Assembly (NCBI GenBank): GCA_015060445.1
Contig: SUYL01000054.1
Location: forward strand, 1-41,885
Direction of reading: 5' to 3'
DNA length: 41,885 bases
From: Bacteroidales bacterium
Lineage (GTDB): Bacteria > Bacteroidota > Bacteroidia > Bacteroidales > UBA932
Part shown: piece after piece, positions 16,156-25,592 of the stretch
Position numbering within the stretch: position 1 is the first letter of the stretch
Layout of the letters: each line of letters starts with the position of its first letter
Translations under genes and position numbers: made by a program
The notes under the pieces: generated by a model
Told to the model about the DNA's origin: nothing
Seen by the model: the letters and a program-made list of their open reading frames with translations, nothing else
Databases searched by the model: none

Positions 16156-18763
16156 CTGTCGGTTCCACCTTCCTCTCAATTATCTTCTCCACATAGTGAT
16201 ACTGTCGGGAAGAAGACCTGCCCTCCACCTCAATGCGGTATTGTGAATCTGAATCAGAGGTGTAGAAACAGATTGTGGCTTCTCCATTCTCATCTAGTTT
16301 AACAGCTGGGTTCCAGTACAATGTGATACGGTTATCATCTTCCTTAGATTTTTTTCTCTCCGGTGTATCATATTTTGGAGAGTAGAACTTTGCCGGTTTT
16401 TGCCATCCTAGGGGATTGGCACTGGTAACATTGTATGGAATATCCTTTTCCCTGTATGGTTTTGTACGAATCATTAGAACAGGGGAAGGATACAAGGCTC
16501 CAATATTTTGTTGGAATGGTGCAGCGGAAAAACCCTGAACAAAAATCATTGATTCAATATCCGACAATTTCAAATTAAATAAGTAAAAATCTGAAAACTC
16601 CGCAGGGGAAATAGCTATCCCATTCATATATATTTGAACTACTGAAGTTGGAGGGCCCATTGTGGATTTTACAGTACGAGGTGTTATGGCCCTTGCTACC
16701 AACAAAGGTCTGATATCTTGGGTTTGAACTCTCAAACCATAAAAATTATCTCTCAAAAAAGTCTCAAGATCATAATGCTTGACATATGGTTTCATGTCAG
16801 ACGTATCTCTATACCATGACTTATTTATAGGGTAATTGGGAATAGGACTTGGTGAGTTTTTTGGAGTAATAAGCTGCGATGTCACTACTACGGGGTTCAA
16901 CTCAAATGCCATTGCATGATCACCGTCTTCACCGTTATAGTATATAGACTCTACTACCTTGCTGTATATTGGAGAATATTTTACTTTTTCAGGTTTTATA
17001 GGGTATATGTAGTCAGGTGCATAGTAATCATCACGCAATACTGGCATATGGCTGGTACTTCTGCCATTTTTACCCACTGCACTCACTATAAATCTTGTAT
17101 TCTCCGGGAAATCAACATCTTTAAGAACAAAATAACCTGAATCTATCTGGCCCATTGCCTTAAAGTTGATTGAAGGAGCCAAAAACGAAACAGTTGCCTT
17201 CTTTGTAAGTCCAACAGGATTTACAACCTTTCCAAATAGGGTTTGTCTGTACTCCCTGCCAAAATTTGGCACTTCGTTCTTACCTTGAAAAATCTTTTCA
17301 ATATCATAATATCTCCATCCTTGGGTCTGCATAAGCATATCAGCCTTATGCATTCTTACTGAAAGAGGTATTGAGTCATTAAAATACCAATCTATATTCT
17401 CTATATAGCCTTTAATTTCACTCTTAAGAAGCATATATGACTGCATAGTGGTTTTCTCACAATTCTCCACTATCCCCATATCGGTTACAGCAACAGAGAA
17501 ATTGGAACCTTCACCTATCATCTCCTTTGGAAGCTTGATTTTGACATCAACCAGTTCCCTTGTACTATACTCTTCCTTTTGAGTTTCCAGTTCAAGACTC
17601 TCTTTTGTTGCAGGAAGAACCATAAATGGTCTTTCAGCATACACATTGCCAACCGAATCCACAACTGATACTGAATGAATTCCTGCATTAAGCTGCTGCA
17701 ACCTCAATGCTATAGATTCATTTATTCCCTGCAAACGTTTGCTGTAGTAAATTTCCGAACCATTGTGTATATATACATTCAACCCTGTATACTGGAGATT
17801 ACCAAACACACTTACGGTGAAAATAATCTTATCACCTTCGCCATAAGTATTCTTGGCTCTTATATCAAAACTCCCATTGACAGTAACGCCTTTATCCATT
17901 ACTTTTGGCAATTTCACCTTCTTCCATTCGTAGCCAAGTGAATCTTTAACAGTAGCTGTAAGCTTGCCTTCAGGAATTGTCGCCAGCTTTACTTTTCCAA
18001 ATCCTAAAGAATCTGTTGAATAATGGCCTATTATATTGTCATTTTCATCCTTAATATCACCAAACACCTGCACTCCTGCTCCTTTCTTGCCTACAGCCTT
18101 CACATACAATACAGAGTGTTCTCCTTGTACATAATTACCGCTCTCGGGTAAAAACTGCACATCATATCTTATATCTTCATCCTTCTTATCTTTATCAAAC
18201 GGAGATTGTGCACCAACTCGTGCGTACTCCCTCCTATTCTTCACTTTCTTCTTCTCCATAGCTGTTACCAACTTATCCTTCATGGGATTAGTAAGTTCCA
18301 GTTCCTTATAGAACATATACTCTGCAGGTCTGTTAAGCATCCAATAAGTGTAAGCCCTCAATATTGCCCTGCCAGTAGAACTCATTTCCGGCACAGCGAT
18401 ATATCCTTGAAAACTGTTATTCACAATTTTCAACTTTTTCCTGCTCACAACAGTCTTTTCCAATACTGAATGGTTAGTCCAACTGGTAAAATCCCTGTTC
18501 AGCTCATCACTGATAAGCTCCACATAAATATAATTGGACTCATCAAACTCACTCGCATAAGAGGCATTCTCCACATAACCGCTGAACCAGATGGTGTCGG
18601 TGGCAAAGTAGACATCCTTGTCTGTGTGGAGGTATACCTTCTCTGGAGAAAGGAGTTTTGAGTAATTATGAAAAAGTTCCTTCTGTTTGCTTGAATCTGT
18701 TTGTGCGCTTGTGGTTGAAAGTGACAATGCAGCGCATATCAGCAGGGCCAGTTTTCTGTACAT
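16139..18763 (-). CDS. Exported MG2/plug-domain protein of Bacteroidota type
   Basis: This 874-residue protein has a signal peptide (about 1-20, ending in TTSAQ). Near the N-terminus YLHTDKDVYFATDTIWFSGY is typical of macroglobulin MG2-like domains of Bacteroidota surface proteins. Several beta-rich repeats follow. At about 690-790 lies a TonB-receptor plug-like region (DLETFLRDNFYGLRVQTQDIR and VVQIYMNGIAISPAEF), but no beta-barrel follows, so it is not a full receptor. The C-terminus (VKLDENGEATICFYTSDS) resembles the closing domain of this family. The role is unknown and envelope location is inferred. Its leader (18766-18841) matches that of the 13320-14423 gene. It ends in the bidirectional hairpin at 16111-16155. 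Confidence 0.8.
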   Translation of the reverse strand: MYRKLALLICAALSLSTTSAQTDSSKQKELFHNYSKLLSPEKVYLHTDKDVYFATDTIWFSGYVENASYASEFDESNYIYVELISDELNRDFTSWTNHSVLEKTVVSRKKLKIVNNSFQGYIAVPEMSSTGRAILRAYTYWMLNRPAEYMFYKELELTNPMKDKLVTAMEKKKVKNRREYARVGAQSPFDKDKKDEDIRYDVQFLPESGNYVQGEHSVLYVKAVGKKGAGVQVFGDIKDENDNIIGHYSTDSLGFGKVKLATIPEGKLTATVKDSLGYEWKKVKLPKVMDKGVTVNGSFDIRAKNTYGEGDKIIFTVSVFGNLQYTGLNVYIHNGSEIYYSKRLQGINESIALRLQQLNAGIHSVSVVDSVGNVYAERPFMVLPATKESLELETQKEEYSTRELVDVKIKLPKEMIGEGSNFSVAVTDMGIVENCEKTTMQSYMLLKSEIKGYIENIDWYFNDSIPLSVRMHKADMLMQTQGWRYYDIEKIFQGKNEVPNFGREYRQTLFGKVVNPVGLTKKATVSFLAPSINFKAMGQIDSGYFVLKDVDFPENTRFIVSAVGKNGRSTSHMPVLRDDYYAPDYIYPIKPEKVKYSPIYSKVVESIYYNGEDGDHAMAFELNPVVVTSQLITPKNSPSPIPNYPINKSWYRDTSDMKPYVKHYDLETFLRDNFYGLRVQTQDIRPLLVARAITPRTVKSTMGPPTSVVQIYMNGIAISPAEFSDFYLFNLKLSDIESMIFVQGFSAAPFQQNIGALYPSPVLMIRTKPYREKDIPYNVTSANPLGWQKPAKFYSPKYDTPERKKSKEDDNRITLYWNPAVKLDENGEATICFYTSDSDSQYRIEVEGRSSSRQYHYVEKIIERKVEPTGVKKK

Positions 18764-18765
18764 AT

Positions 18766-18841
18766 ATAGTGCTTTTAAGTTATTCTTTTAAGCAAAGATA
18801 CTAGATAAAAGTATTACAAGTGCATTTTCAAGAAAATTTAA
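18766..18841 (-). promoter_or_regulatory. Promoter and leader shared with the 14423 gene
   Basis: This is the partner copy of 14425-14500, with 59 of 76 identical positions and no gaps. The -7 box on the minus strand is TATCTTTG (18800-18793), an exact TAnnTTTG match. It is followed by the strongly conserved leader ending just before the ATG at 18763. Confidence 0.75.
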
Positions 18842-18946
18842 CCAATTGACTATCTGTGATTTAACAAATTTTACACAGTAGCAAATCAGGCAATGTTTAA
18901 CATTTAATCCAATCGGGCACGTTTCCCCAACGAAATGCCCTAGAAC

Positions 18947-18973
18947 AAAAAAAGGGCAGCCAACCGGCCGCCC
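18947..18973 (-). terminator. Rho-independent terminator of the M3 peptidase gene
   Basis: On the minus strand GGGCGGCC and GGCTGCCC pair with one mismatch around a 4-nt loop (18973-18954), followed by seven U residues (18953-18947). It starts 23 nt after the peptidase stop codon at 18997. Confidence 0.85.
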
Positions 18974-18996
18974 TCCCAATTCCTGCTTTAAGCAGT

Positions 18997-21099
18997 TTAT
19001 TTCAAACCTCTGTTTTTCAATAGAGGGTCAATTCCCGGCTGTTTGCCTCTGAAGTTGATGTAAAGGTCCATAGCATCTTTCTCTCCTGCAACCTCAAGCA
19101 CCTCAGTGCGGTATTTGTTTGCAACCTCCTGGTTGAAGATGTCGCCTGTCTCGCAGAATGCATCAAATGCATCAGCATCAAGTACCTCAGCCCAGATATA
19201 ACTGTAATAGCCTGCAGTATATCCGCCACTGAATGTATGGTTGAAATATGTGCTCCTGTAACGTGAAGGGATCTGTGAAAGGATACCTCTGTCACCCAAT
19301 ACTTTCTCCTCAAATTTGTTTACATCCAAATCTGCAGGAATCTCTTTAAGAACATGGAAATCCATATCAAGGTAAGATGCAGCAAGGTACTCAACAGTAG
19401 CAAAGCCCTGGCCGTATTTGCCAGCCTTTGTCATCTTGTCTACAAGTTCCTGAGGAATTACCTCACCTGTCTGGTAGTGTTTTGCATATACTTTAAGTAC
19501 CTCAGGCTCAAATGCCCAGTGCTCATTAAGCTGTGAAGGAAGTTCAACGAAATCTCTTGGATATCCGCCCATACCTTTGTATTTCACATCTTTAAGCAAA
19601 CTTGCCAAACCGTGTCCGAACTCGTGGAAGTAAGTGGTTACCTCATCAGTTGTAAGCAATGCAGGCTGGTCGCCTACAGGTCTTGTAAAGTTTCCGCAGA
19701 TGGTTACAAGAGGAAGCACCCTCTCACCGTTCTTGTATGACTGGCCTCTGAAACCGCCGCACCATGCACCTGCCCTCTTCTGGCCAGGACGTGCAAACAT
19801 ATCAAAGAATACGATACCGGTTACTGTACCGTCATTGTCATAAACCTCAAATGCCTCGGCCTCCTCGTGTGGAAGAGGAACGTTCTCCAATTTCTTGAAT
19901 GTAAGTCCGAACAGTTTGTTTGCAACATGGAATACACCTTCCCTTACATTGTCAATCTGGAAGTATGGAGCCATTTCTGCCTCGCTCAGGTTGAATTTCT
20001 CCTGTTTCGCCTTCTGCTCGTAGTATCTCCAGTCCCAAGCCTCAAGTTCAAAGTTCGAGCCCTCTTTTGCAATAATCTTGCGCATATCATTTGCCTCAGC
20101 CTTGGCAGCCTTCAATGCAGGTTTCCATATCTGGTCCAAAAGGGCATATACAGCCTCCGGAGTTTTTGCCATTCTGTCCTCAAGAATGAACTGTGCTGCG
20201 TTCTCAGCACCCATAATCTGGGCTCTCTTAAGTCTGAGTTCAACAAGTTTCTTTATAACCTCCTTGTTGTCGTTCTCATTGTTGTTGTTGCATCTGTTCA
20301 AGTATGCTGTAAGAATCTGTTTCCTCAGTTCCCTGTTCTGTGCATTTGCCAGGAACGGCATAACGCTAGGGTTGTCAAGGCCAAAGAACCATTTGCCCTC
20401 CTGTCCAGCCTTCTTGGCTCTGGCAGCAGCCTCGGCAATCTGACCCTCAGTAAGGCCAGCAAGGTCTGCCTCATTCTCAATTACAAGGGTGTATGCAGCG
20501 GTCTCAATCAATGCATTCTGCGAGAACTGCAACTGAAGAGCAGCAATCTCTGCATTAACTTTCTTAAGTTCTTCCTTCTTGTCTGCAGGAAGATTAGCAC
20601 CTGATCTCTCAAAACCCTTGTAAATCTCCTCAACTGCCCTGAGTTGCTGAGCATTGAGGTTCATCTCATTTCTTTTCTCATAAACGGCCTTTATTCTCTG
20701 GAACAGTTTCTCGTTAAGGCTAATAGCACTGTTGTGCGCACTCTGCAGTGGAGAAAGTTCCTTTGCAATAGCCTGAAGTTCAGGTGATGATTTAACTCCG
20801 TTTGCACTGCCAAATACTGCAGATACATTTGATAGAAGTTCACCAGTGTTTGTGTAAGCCTCAATTGTATTCTCAAATGTAGGCTCCTCGGTATTGTTAA
20901 CAATTGCATCAATCTCCTCAAGTTCAGCCGCCATAGCCGCCTTGTATGCAGGAATGTAATGCTCTGGCTGCACCTGCTCAAATGGAGGGATTCCATAAGG
21001 GGTATTCCACTCAGCCAATAGTGGATTCTCCTGCTGTGGCTGCGAACACGACGCAACCATTACCCCTGCAGAAAGTAGAGATAACATAGTTTTTCTCAT
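18997..21099 (-). CDS. M3-family metallopeptidase lipoprotein (Dcp-like)
   Basis: This is a zinc oligopeptidase or peptidyl-dipeptidase of family M3, about 700 residues. The zinc motif is HEFGH in TTYFHEFGHGLASLL. The upstream NTPYGIPPFEQVQPEHYIPA is typical of Dcp-type enzymes. I chose the ATG at 21099 because it opens a lipoprotein signal peptide with lipobox VASC at Cys18. The frame also extends 12 codons further upstream to 21135, which would spoil the signal. The enzyme is expected in the periplasm, where it would trim small peptides. It lies 51 bases after the sigma factor gene on the same strand and may be co-transcribed with it, ending at the terminator 18947-18973. Confidence 0.92.
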   Translation of the reverse strand: MRKTMLSLLSAGVMVASCSQPQQENPLLAEWNTPYGIPPFEQVQPEHYIPAYKAAMAAELEEIDAIVNNTEEPTFENTIEAYTNTGELLSNVSAVFGSANGVKSSPELQAIAKELSPLQSAHNSAISLNEKLFQRIKAVYEKRNEMNLNAQQLRAVEEIYKGFERSGANLPADKKEELKKVNAEIAALQLQFSQNALIETAAYTLVIENEADLAGLTEGQIAEAAARAKKAGQEGKWFFGLDNPSVMPFLANAQNRELRKQILTAYLNRCNNNNENDNKEVIKKLVELRLKRAQIMGAENAAQFILEDRMAKTPEAVYALLDQIWKPALKAAKAEANDMRKIIAKEGSNFELEAWDWRYYEQKAKQEKFNLSEAEMAPYFQIDNVREGVFHVANKLFGLTFKKLENVPLPHEEAEAFEVYDNDGTVTGIVFFDMFARPGQKRAGAWCGGFRGQSYKNGERVLPLVTICGNFTRPVGDQPALLTTDEVTTYFHEFGHGLASLLKDVKYKGMGGYPRDFVELPSQLNEHWAFEPEVLKVYAKHYQTGEVIPQELVDKMTKAGKYGQGFATVEYLAASYLDMDFHVLKEIPADLDVNKFEEKVLGDRGILSQIPSRYRSTYFNHTFSGGYTAGYYSYIWAEVLDADAFDAFCETGDIFNQEVANKYRTEVLEVAGEKDAMDLYINFRGKQPGIDPLLKNRGLK

Positions 21100-21150
21100 A
21101 AATGAAACAGTATTTAAAATGATTGTATTAAACAAAAGGTAAAAGGCAAA

Positions 21151-22011
21151 TTACCCAAGATAACTCTTGAGCAATTTGCTTCTTGCACTGTGTCTGAGTC
21201 TTCTGATTGCCTTCTCCTTAATCTGGCGTACCCTCTCCCTTGTAAGGCCAAAGTACTCGCCTATCTCCTCAAGAGTCATCTCCTGGGCACCAATGCCGAA
21301 GAAATATTTTACAATATCCCTCTCTCTCTCTGTAAGAGTTGAAAGGGCTCTCTCAATCTCCTTGTTCAGAGACTCGTTTACAAGTCCCCTATCCGCATTT
21401 GGAGAATCGGAGTTTACAAGCACATCCAAAAGGCTGTTGTCCTCACCGTCCACAAATGGAGCATCTACAGATACATGTCTGCCGGAAACCCTCAGGGTAT
21501 CTGCAATTTTCTCCCTTGGAATCTCAAGGATATCTGCAAGTTCCTCAGGTGAAGGCATACGCTCGTTCTCCTGCTCAAACTTCTGGAGCGCCTTGTTTAT
21601 CTTGTTCAATGAACCCACCTGGTTCAAAGGAAGGCGTACAATTCTCGACTGTTCAGCCAAAGCCTGAAGGATTGACTGTCTGATCCACCATACAGCATAA
21701 GAGATGAATTTGAAACCTCTGGTCTCATCAAACTTCTCTGCAGCCTTTATAAGGCCAAGGTTACCTTCGTTAATGAGGTCAGGCAGGCTCAAGCCCTGGT
21801 TCTGATATTGCTTTGCAACTGAAACCACAAATCTCAAATTTGCCCTTGTAAGTTTCTCCAAAGCCTCCTGGTCGCCCTTTTTGATTCTTTGGGCCAACTC
21901 AACCTCTTCCTCAACTGTAATCAGTTCCTCTCTACCTATCTCCTGTAGATATTTGTCCAGAGATGCACTCTCTCTGTTTGTAATTGATTTGGTAATCTTT
22001 AACTGTCTCAT
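21151..22011 (-). CDS. rpoD: Primary RNA polymerase sigma factor, Bacteroidota short form
   Basis: This is a 286-residue sigma-70 factor with regions 1.2 ([20 protein letters not shown]), 2 (about 55-125, including [15 protein letters not shown]), 3 (about 135-210) and 4 (about 220-280, ending with [19 protein letters not shown]). It lacks the acidic N-terminal extension (region 1.1) and the non-conserved insert of proteobacterial RpoD. This is the normal form in Bacteroidota, where the primary sigma recognises -33/-7 promoters of the type seen in this window. A -7 box (TATTTTTG, 22038-22031) lies just upstream, within the intergenic region after htrA. Confidence 0.95.
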   Translation of the reverse strand: MRQLKITKSITNRESASLDKYLQEIGREELITVEEEVELAQRIKKGDQEALEKLTRANLRFVVSVAKQYQNQGLSLPDLINEGNLGLIKAAEKFDETRGFKFISYAVWWIRQSILQALAEQSRIVRLPLNQVGSLNKINKALQKFEQENERMPSPEELADILEIPREKIADTLRVSGRHVSVDAPFVDGEDNSLLDVLVNSDSPNADRGLVNESLNKEIERALSTLTERERDIVKYFFGIGAQEMTLEEIGEYFGLTRERVRQIKEKAIRRLRHSARSKLLKSYLG

Positions 22012-22030
22012 GCGGATATTTTAAAACACG

Positions 22031-22038
22031 CAAAAATA
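22031..22038 (-). promoter_or_regulatory. Putative -7 box of rpoD
   Basis: The minus strand reads TATTTTTG, which fits TAnnTTTG, about 20 nt before the ATG. A TTGG on the minus strand at 22064-22061 lies 22 nt further upstream, near the 3' end of htrA, and could be the -33 element. Confidence 0.45.
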
Positions 22039-22053
22039 AACAATTTATTTCAA

Positions 22054-23481
22054 TTAAACACCAACTCCATAATAATAAACATCGCCATTGCTGTAAACGC
22101 CCTCTATAAGGAGCCCCCTTTTGGCATTTTTTATCACGTCAAGAGCCTCTTTCACACTGGTGACTGGTGTTTGGTTGATGTAAGTAATAATGAGTCCTTT
22201 CCCAATGCCGGCATCCTTAAACTTCCCTTTTTCCAGAGATTTCACCTCAACTCCACCCCTCAGGCCAAGTTTTCTGAGCAAATCCTTGTCGGGCTCGCCC
22301 AAAGTGGCCCCCATCACTTTTGCCGAATTGTCATCTGCCATTGCCACGGCGTTTGCCTCACCCTGCAATGTCACCTCCATCTTAATCTCCTTGCCGTCCC
22401 TGAATATCAGAATCTCCACAACATCCTCCGGCTTGTACCCGTTGATTGTAGCCTGCACATGAGACGGGTTCTTCATCTTCTTGCCGCTTATGGCAACAAG
22501 AATATCCCCTTCCCTTACTCCTGCCTTGTATGCAGCACCGCTCTTGTTTATCTCTGCAATATATACACCGCTGAAATCTCCCTTCATGCCGGCCAGAGAA
22601 GCCAGTTCCTGGGTAAGTTCCACCATAGATATACCAAGTACAGCCCTCTGCACACTTCCAAACTCCTTTATATCATCAACCACTTTCTTTACAATTGAAA
22701 CCGGCACTGCAAATGAGTATCCGGTATATGACCCTGTATTTGACGCAATGGCAGTATTGATTCCCACAAGTTCACCTTTTGTATTGACAAGGGCACCACC
22801 GCTGTTTCCGGGGTTTACCGCAGCATCTGTCTGAATGAACGACTCTATCTTGAACTCCCCTCTCATATCGGGAAGAGAACGTCCCTTGGCACTTACAATA
22901 CCGGCAGTAATGGTACTCCTCAAGTTGAACGGACTCCCGATAGCCAATACCCATTCTCCCAACCTCAAGGAATCGGAATCGCCGAATGGGATTACAGGAA
23001 GCCCCTGGGCCTCCACCTTCAAAAGAGCCACATCAGTAACAGGATCGGCCCCCACAAGTGTTGCAGGATATGTCTTGTTGTCATTCAGGGTAACCTCTAT
23101 CTGCTGCCCGTTGGCTACCACATGGTTGTTGGTTGCTATATAACCGTCGGGAGAAATGATTACCCCGGAACCTGAATTTACACTCTCCCTTGGCATTGAA
23201 TATGGATTCCCGTAGCCGAAGAAATGCTCCAGGATTGAAGCCTCCCTGTTCTTCTCCCTCTTGACAACCTTAACAAAAACTACTCCATCCACACAACTCT
23301 CCGCAGCATAGGTGAAATCCGGGAAATTCTGATGTTCCAGGACAACCTGTCTCAGGGATGAAGGTTCATCCGAACTATAGAAAAAGGTGCCCGGAGATTC
23401 ATTTATATAATTAGTAATTATCACTGCTGCCGTAACGCTCAGCACAACAGACAATAAAATGACAGTAAGATTTCTTTTCAT
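22054..23481 (-). CDS. htrA: HtrA/Deg-family periplasmic serine protease
   Basis: This is a 475-residue Do-type protease acting in envelope protein quality control. An N-terminal hydrophobic segment (about 6-24) serves as signal or anchor. The trypsin-like domain has the triad His120 (ATNNHVV), Asp150 (TDVALLKV) and Ser227 (NPGNSGGA). A first PDZ domain follows at about 295-375, and a shorter second PDZ-like region closes the protein. I chose the ATG at 23481 (MKRNLTVILL) because the 17 codons further upstream would put charged and polar residues before the signal. It is followed 42 bases later by rpoD. Stress regulation is likely from family knowledge but not shown here. Confidence 0.94.
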   Translation of the reverse strand: MKRNLTVILLSVVLSVTAAVIITNYINESPGTFFYSSDEPSSLRQVVLEHQNFPDFTYAAESCVDGVVFVKVVKREKNREASILEHFFGYGNPYSMPRESVNSGSGVIISPDGYIATNNHVVANGQQIEVTLNDNKTYPATLVGADPVTDVALLKVEAQGLPVIPFGDSDSLRLGEWVLAIGSPFNLRSTITAGIVSAKGRSLPDMRGEFKIESFIQTDAAVNPGNSGGALVNTKGELVGINTAIASNTGSYTGYSFAVPVSIVKKVVDDIKEFGSVQRAVLGISMVELTQELASLAGMKGDFSGVYIAEINKSGAAYKAGVREGDILVAISGKKMKNPSHVQATINGYKPEDVVEILIFRDGKEIKMEVTLQGEANAVAMADDNSAKVMGATLGEPDKDLLRKLGLRGGVEVKSLEKGKFKDAGIGKGLIITYINQTPVTSVKEALDVIKNAKRGLLIEGVYSNGDVYYYGVGV

Positions 23482-23553
23482 GATATTCCGTTTATAAATC
23501 ATCCGTATCATCCGAATCAAAATATATGCCAAAAGAATTTGTCCAAAACAAAA

Positions 23554-23561
23554 TATATTTG
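23554..23561 (+). promoter_or_regulatory. Possible -7 box of the DUF3857 gene pair
   Basis: TATATTTG matches TAnnTTTG about 65 nt before the ATG at 23628. A nearer but weaker word TATATTCG lies about 25 nt before the ATG. Which one is used cannot be decided from the sequence. htrA diverges from the same region. Confidence 0.35.
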
Positions 23562-23627
23562 TTTTAAATTATTTTAATTTTAGAAATTATTTCATTATAT
23601 TCGCAAAAACCATAATTCATTTGCCTT

Positions 23628-25592
23628 ATGAAAAACTTAGCACTACTCATGTTTGCTCTCTGCCTTTTTACAGGAGCATTTTCACAAGACAAAAATAACA
23701 GTTTCCAGTTCGGGAAACCGACTCAGGAAGAGTTTTCAATGAACTCATATTCCAAAGACACTACAGCACCAGCGGTAATACTGTACGAAGAGATGGTTGT
23801 TTATTACGAAATAAACCAGCAGGGGAATCTGTTCCAGAACCGCACCATCACCCGAAAAATAAAAGTACTTGAAAAGGAAGGAGCATCTTATGGAGATGTT
23901 GAGATATCTCTATACAGACCCGACAACTCCACTTGCGTTCTGGAGAAGGTGGAAGCATGCTCATTCAATATGGAGAACGGCAAAACTGTAAAGTCTCCTG
24001 TAAAGAAACAAATGATATTCAGGGAAAAGGTATCAGATAACATGACATTGGTCAAATTCTCCATTCCTGACATAAAGGCAGGCTCAATAATTGAATACAG
24101 GTACACCGTAAGAGATGATCTTATCTTCAACATCCCTTCCCACGAATTCCAGCATGATATCCCAACCATATACTCCAGAGTCAGTTACTCTATTCCGGAA
24201 TACTTCAAATTCAATATTATGGTTTCAGGATATCAGCATGTTGATGTTCAAAGGGGCTCACAATCCAAGACAGCATACATTGCAGGTTATCCCCTTACAT
24301 TTGAAGAGGACATTGTTACCGGCATTGCGGCCGATGTACCTGCCCTCAAGAATGAACCTTATGTATGGAACTACAAGGAATATATAAGCAAACTCTCCCT
24401 GGAACTTGATGAATACAGATTCCCTGGACAACTTGTACAGAAAATCTCATCCGACTGGAAGACTGTATGCGAAAACCTTAAAGAATCCAGATTTGGAACC
24501 CATATGAAGATGGACAACCCTCTGAGGAAGGAGATGGCAGGATTGTATGCGGCAGATGCATCTGATGAAGAGAAAATAAGGAAAATACTGCAACTTTTGA
24601 AGAGCAGAATAAAATGGAACAAGAAAATTTCCCTTTTGACAAATTCTCCAAAAAGCGCCTTGGACAAAGGAGAAGGCAATTCTGCAGATATAAACTTTAT
24701 CCTCAGGGCAATGCTTGAGGATGCAGGGTATGTGGCAACTCCAATGCTGCTGAATCCAAGATATCTGAACAGAATCAGATTCCAAGCCACTCTTGAGGGT
24801 ATCAATTGCTTCATACTCCAAGTAAAGATGTCTGACGGAAAAATCTGTTATCTCGACGGCACAAATGAATTTGCAGACATCAACCTCCTTCCTGAATACC
24901 TGTTGGTTGACAAGGCTCATCTGTATGGAGATTTTACAAATACTTTCCATGACCTCACTGCCCTTACACACAACAGTACCAGGAGGTCCATTGCAGGGAA
25001 TATTGATACTTCCGGGGCATTCAGGATCAATATGAGGATACAATACAACAACATGGATGCATTCAATGCCAACAACCGCCTGGCAAGATACAACTCTAAG
25101 GAGGAATATATAGAGTCACTTGAAAAGCAGATGCAGAAAACGGTATCGGACTACAAGATAGACAAAAGCAACACCAAAGTAGTTGAATCATACGGGTTTG
25201 ACCTGGAATCTGCAACGGCAGGGGATTTCATATACCTTAATGCAATTCTCCTTCCTGAATTTTCAAGCAACCCTTTCAAGGCTCCAGACAGGAAACTCCC
25301 TATTGAATTTGACCACCCAAGGACTTCAAGGACAGATTGCACATATACCATTCCCGACGGATATACAGTGGAGGAAATGCCTGGGAATACCGCCATTACC
25401 GCATGTGAGGGAGGGCTTCAGGCAAGGTTCATTACTGCACATAACAATAATACAGTACAGGTTTCATTCACATTCAATATTGGAAGAATAATCTTTGCAC
25501 CATCTGAATATGAAGAAATCAGTGCATTCTTTGCAAAACTTATGGAGTTGTCGGGACAACAGATAGTATTGAAAAAACAGGTACAGCAATGA
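23628..25592 (+). CDS. DUF3857/transglutaminase-like exported protein lacking catalytic residues
   Basis: This 654-residue protein has a signal peptide (about 1-19, ending in GAFSQ). A DUF3857 domain spans about 50-220, and a transglutaminase-like domain about 270-420. In the transglutaminase part the position of the catalytic Cys is Ser352 (GEGNSADINF), and that of the His is Cys394 (INCFILQV). Only the third residue Asp410 (CYLDGTN) remains. The comparison is with the paralogue that follows. It is therefore expected to be a binding or scaffold protein rather than an enzyme. A C-terminal beta-rich part resembles DUF2569/DUF3858-type tails. It overlaps the next gene by four bases (ATGA), so translation is coupled. 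The substrate and partner are unknown. Confidence 0.85.
   Translation: MKNLALLMFALCLFTGAFSQDKNNSFQFGKPTQEEFSMNSYSKDTTAPAVILYEEMVVYYEINQQGNLFQNRTITRKIKVLEKEGASYGDVEISLYRPDNSTCVLEKVEACSFNMENGKTVKSPVKKQMIFREKVSDNMTLVKFSIPDIKAGSIIEYRYTVRDDLIFNIPSHEFQHDIPTIYSRVSYSIPEYFKFNIMVSGYQHVDVQRGSQSKTAYIAGYPLTFEEDIVTGIAADVPALKNEPYVWNYKEYISKLSLELDEYRFPGQLVQKISSDWKTVCENLKESRFGTHMKMDNPLRKEMAGLYAADASDEEKIRKILQLLKSRIKWNKKISLLTNSPKSALDKGEGNSADINFILRAMLEDAGYVATPMLLNPRYLNRIRFQATLEGINCFILQVKMSDGKICYLDGTNEFADINLLPEYLLVDKAHLYGDFTNTFHDLTALTHNSTRRSIAGNIDTSGAFRINMRIQYNNMDAFNANNRLARYNSKEEYIESLEKQMQKTVSDYKIDKSNTKVVESYGFDLESATAGDFIYLNAILLPEFSSNPFKAPDRKLPIEFDHPRTSRTDCTYTIPDGYTVEEMPGNTAITACEGGLQARFITAHNNNTVQVSFTFNIGRIIFAPSEYEEISAFFAKLMELSGQQIVLKKQVQQ

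Noticed and set aside
18915-18940. Second hairpin (GGGCA ... TGCCC) beyond the M3 terminator
   Set aside because: The stem is short with no U-tail, and the nearby 18947-18973 terminator explains the end of the transcript better.
19867-20604. 245-codon frame on the plus strand, opposite the M3 peptidase
   Set aside because: It is antisense to a clear M3 peptidase and shows no domain, so it is a shadow of the real gene.
23482-23532. 17 extra N-terminal codons for htrA (start at 23532)
   Set aside because: They would precede the signal peptide with Ile/Arg/Met-rich sequence. The ATG at 23481 gives a normal signal sequence.
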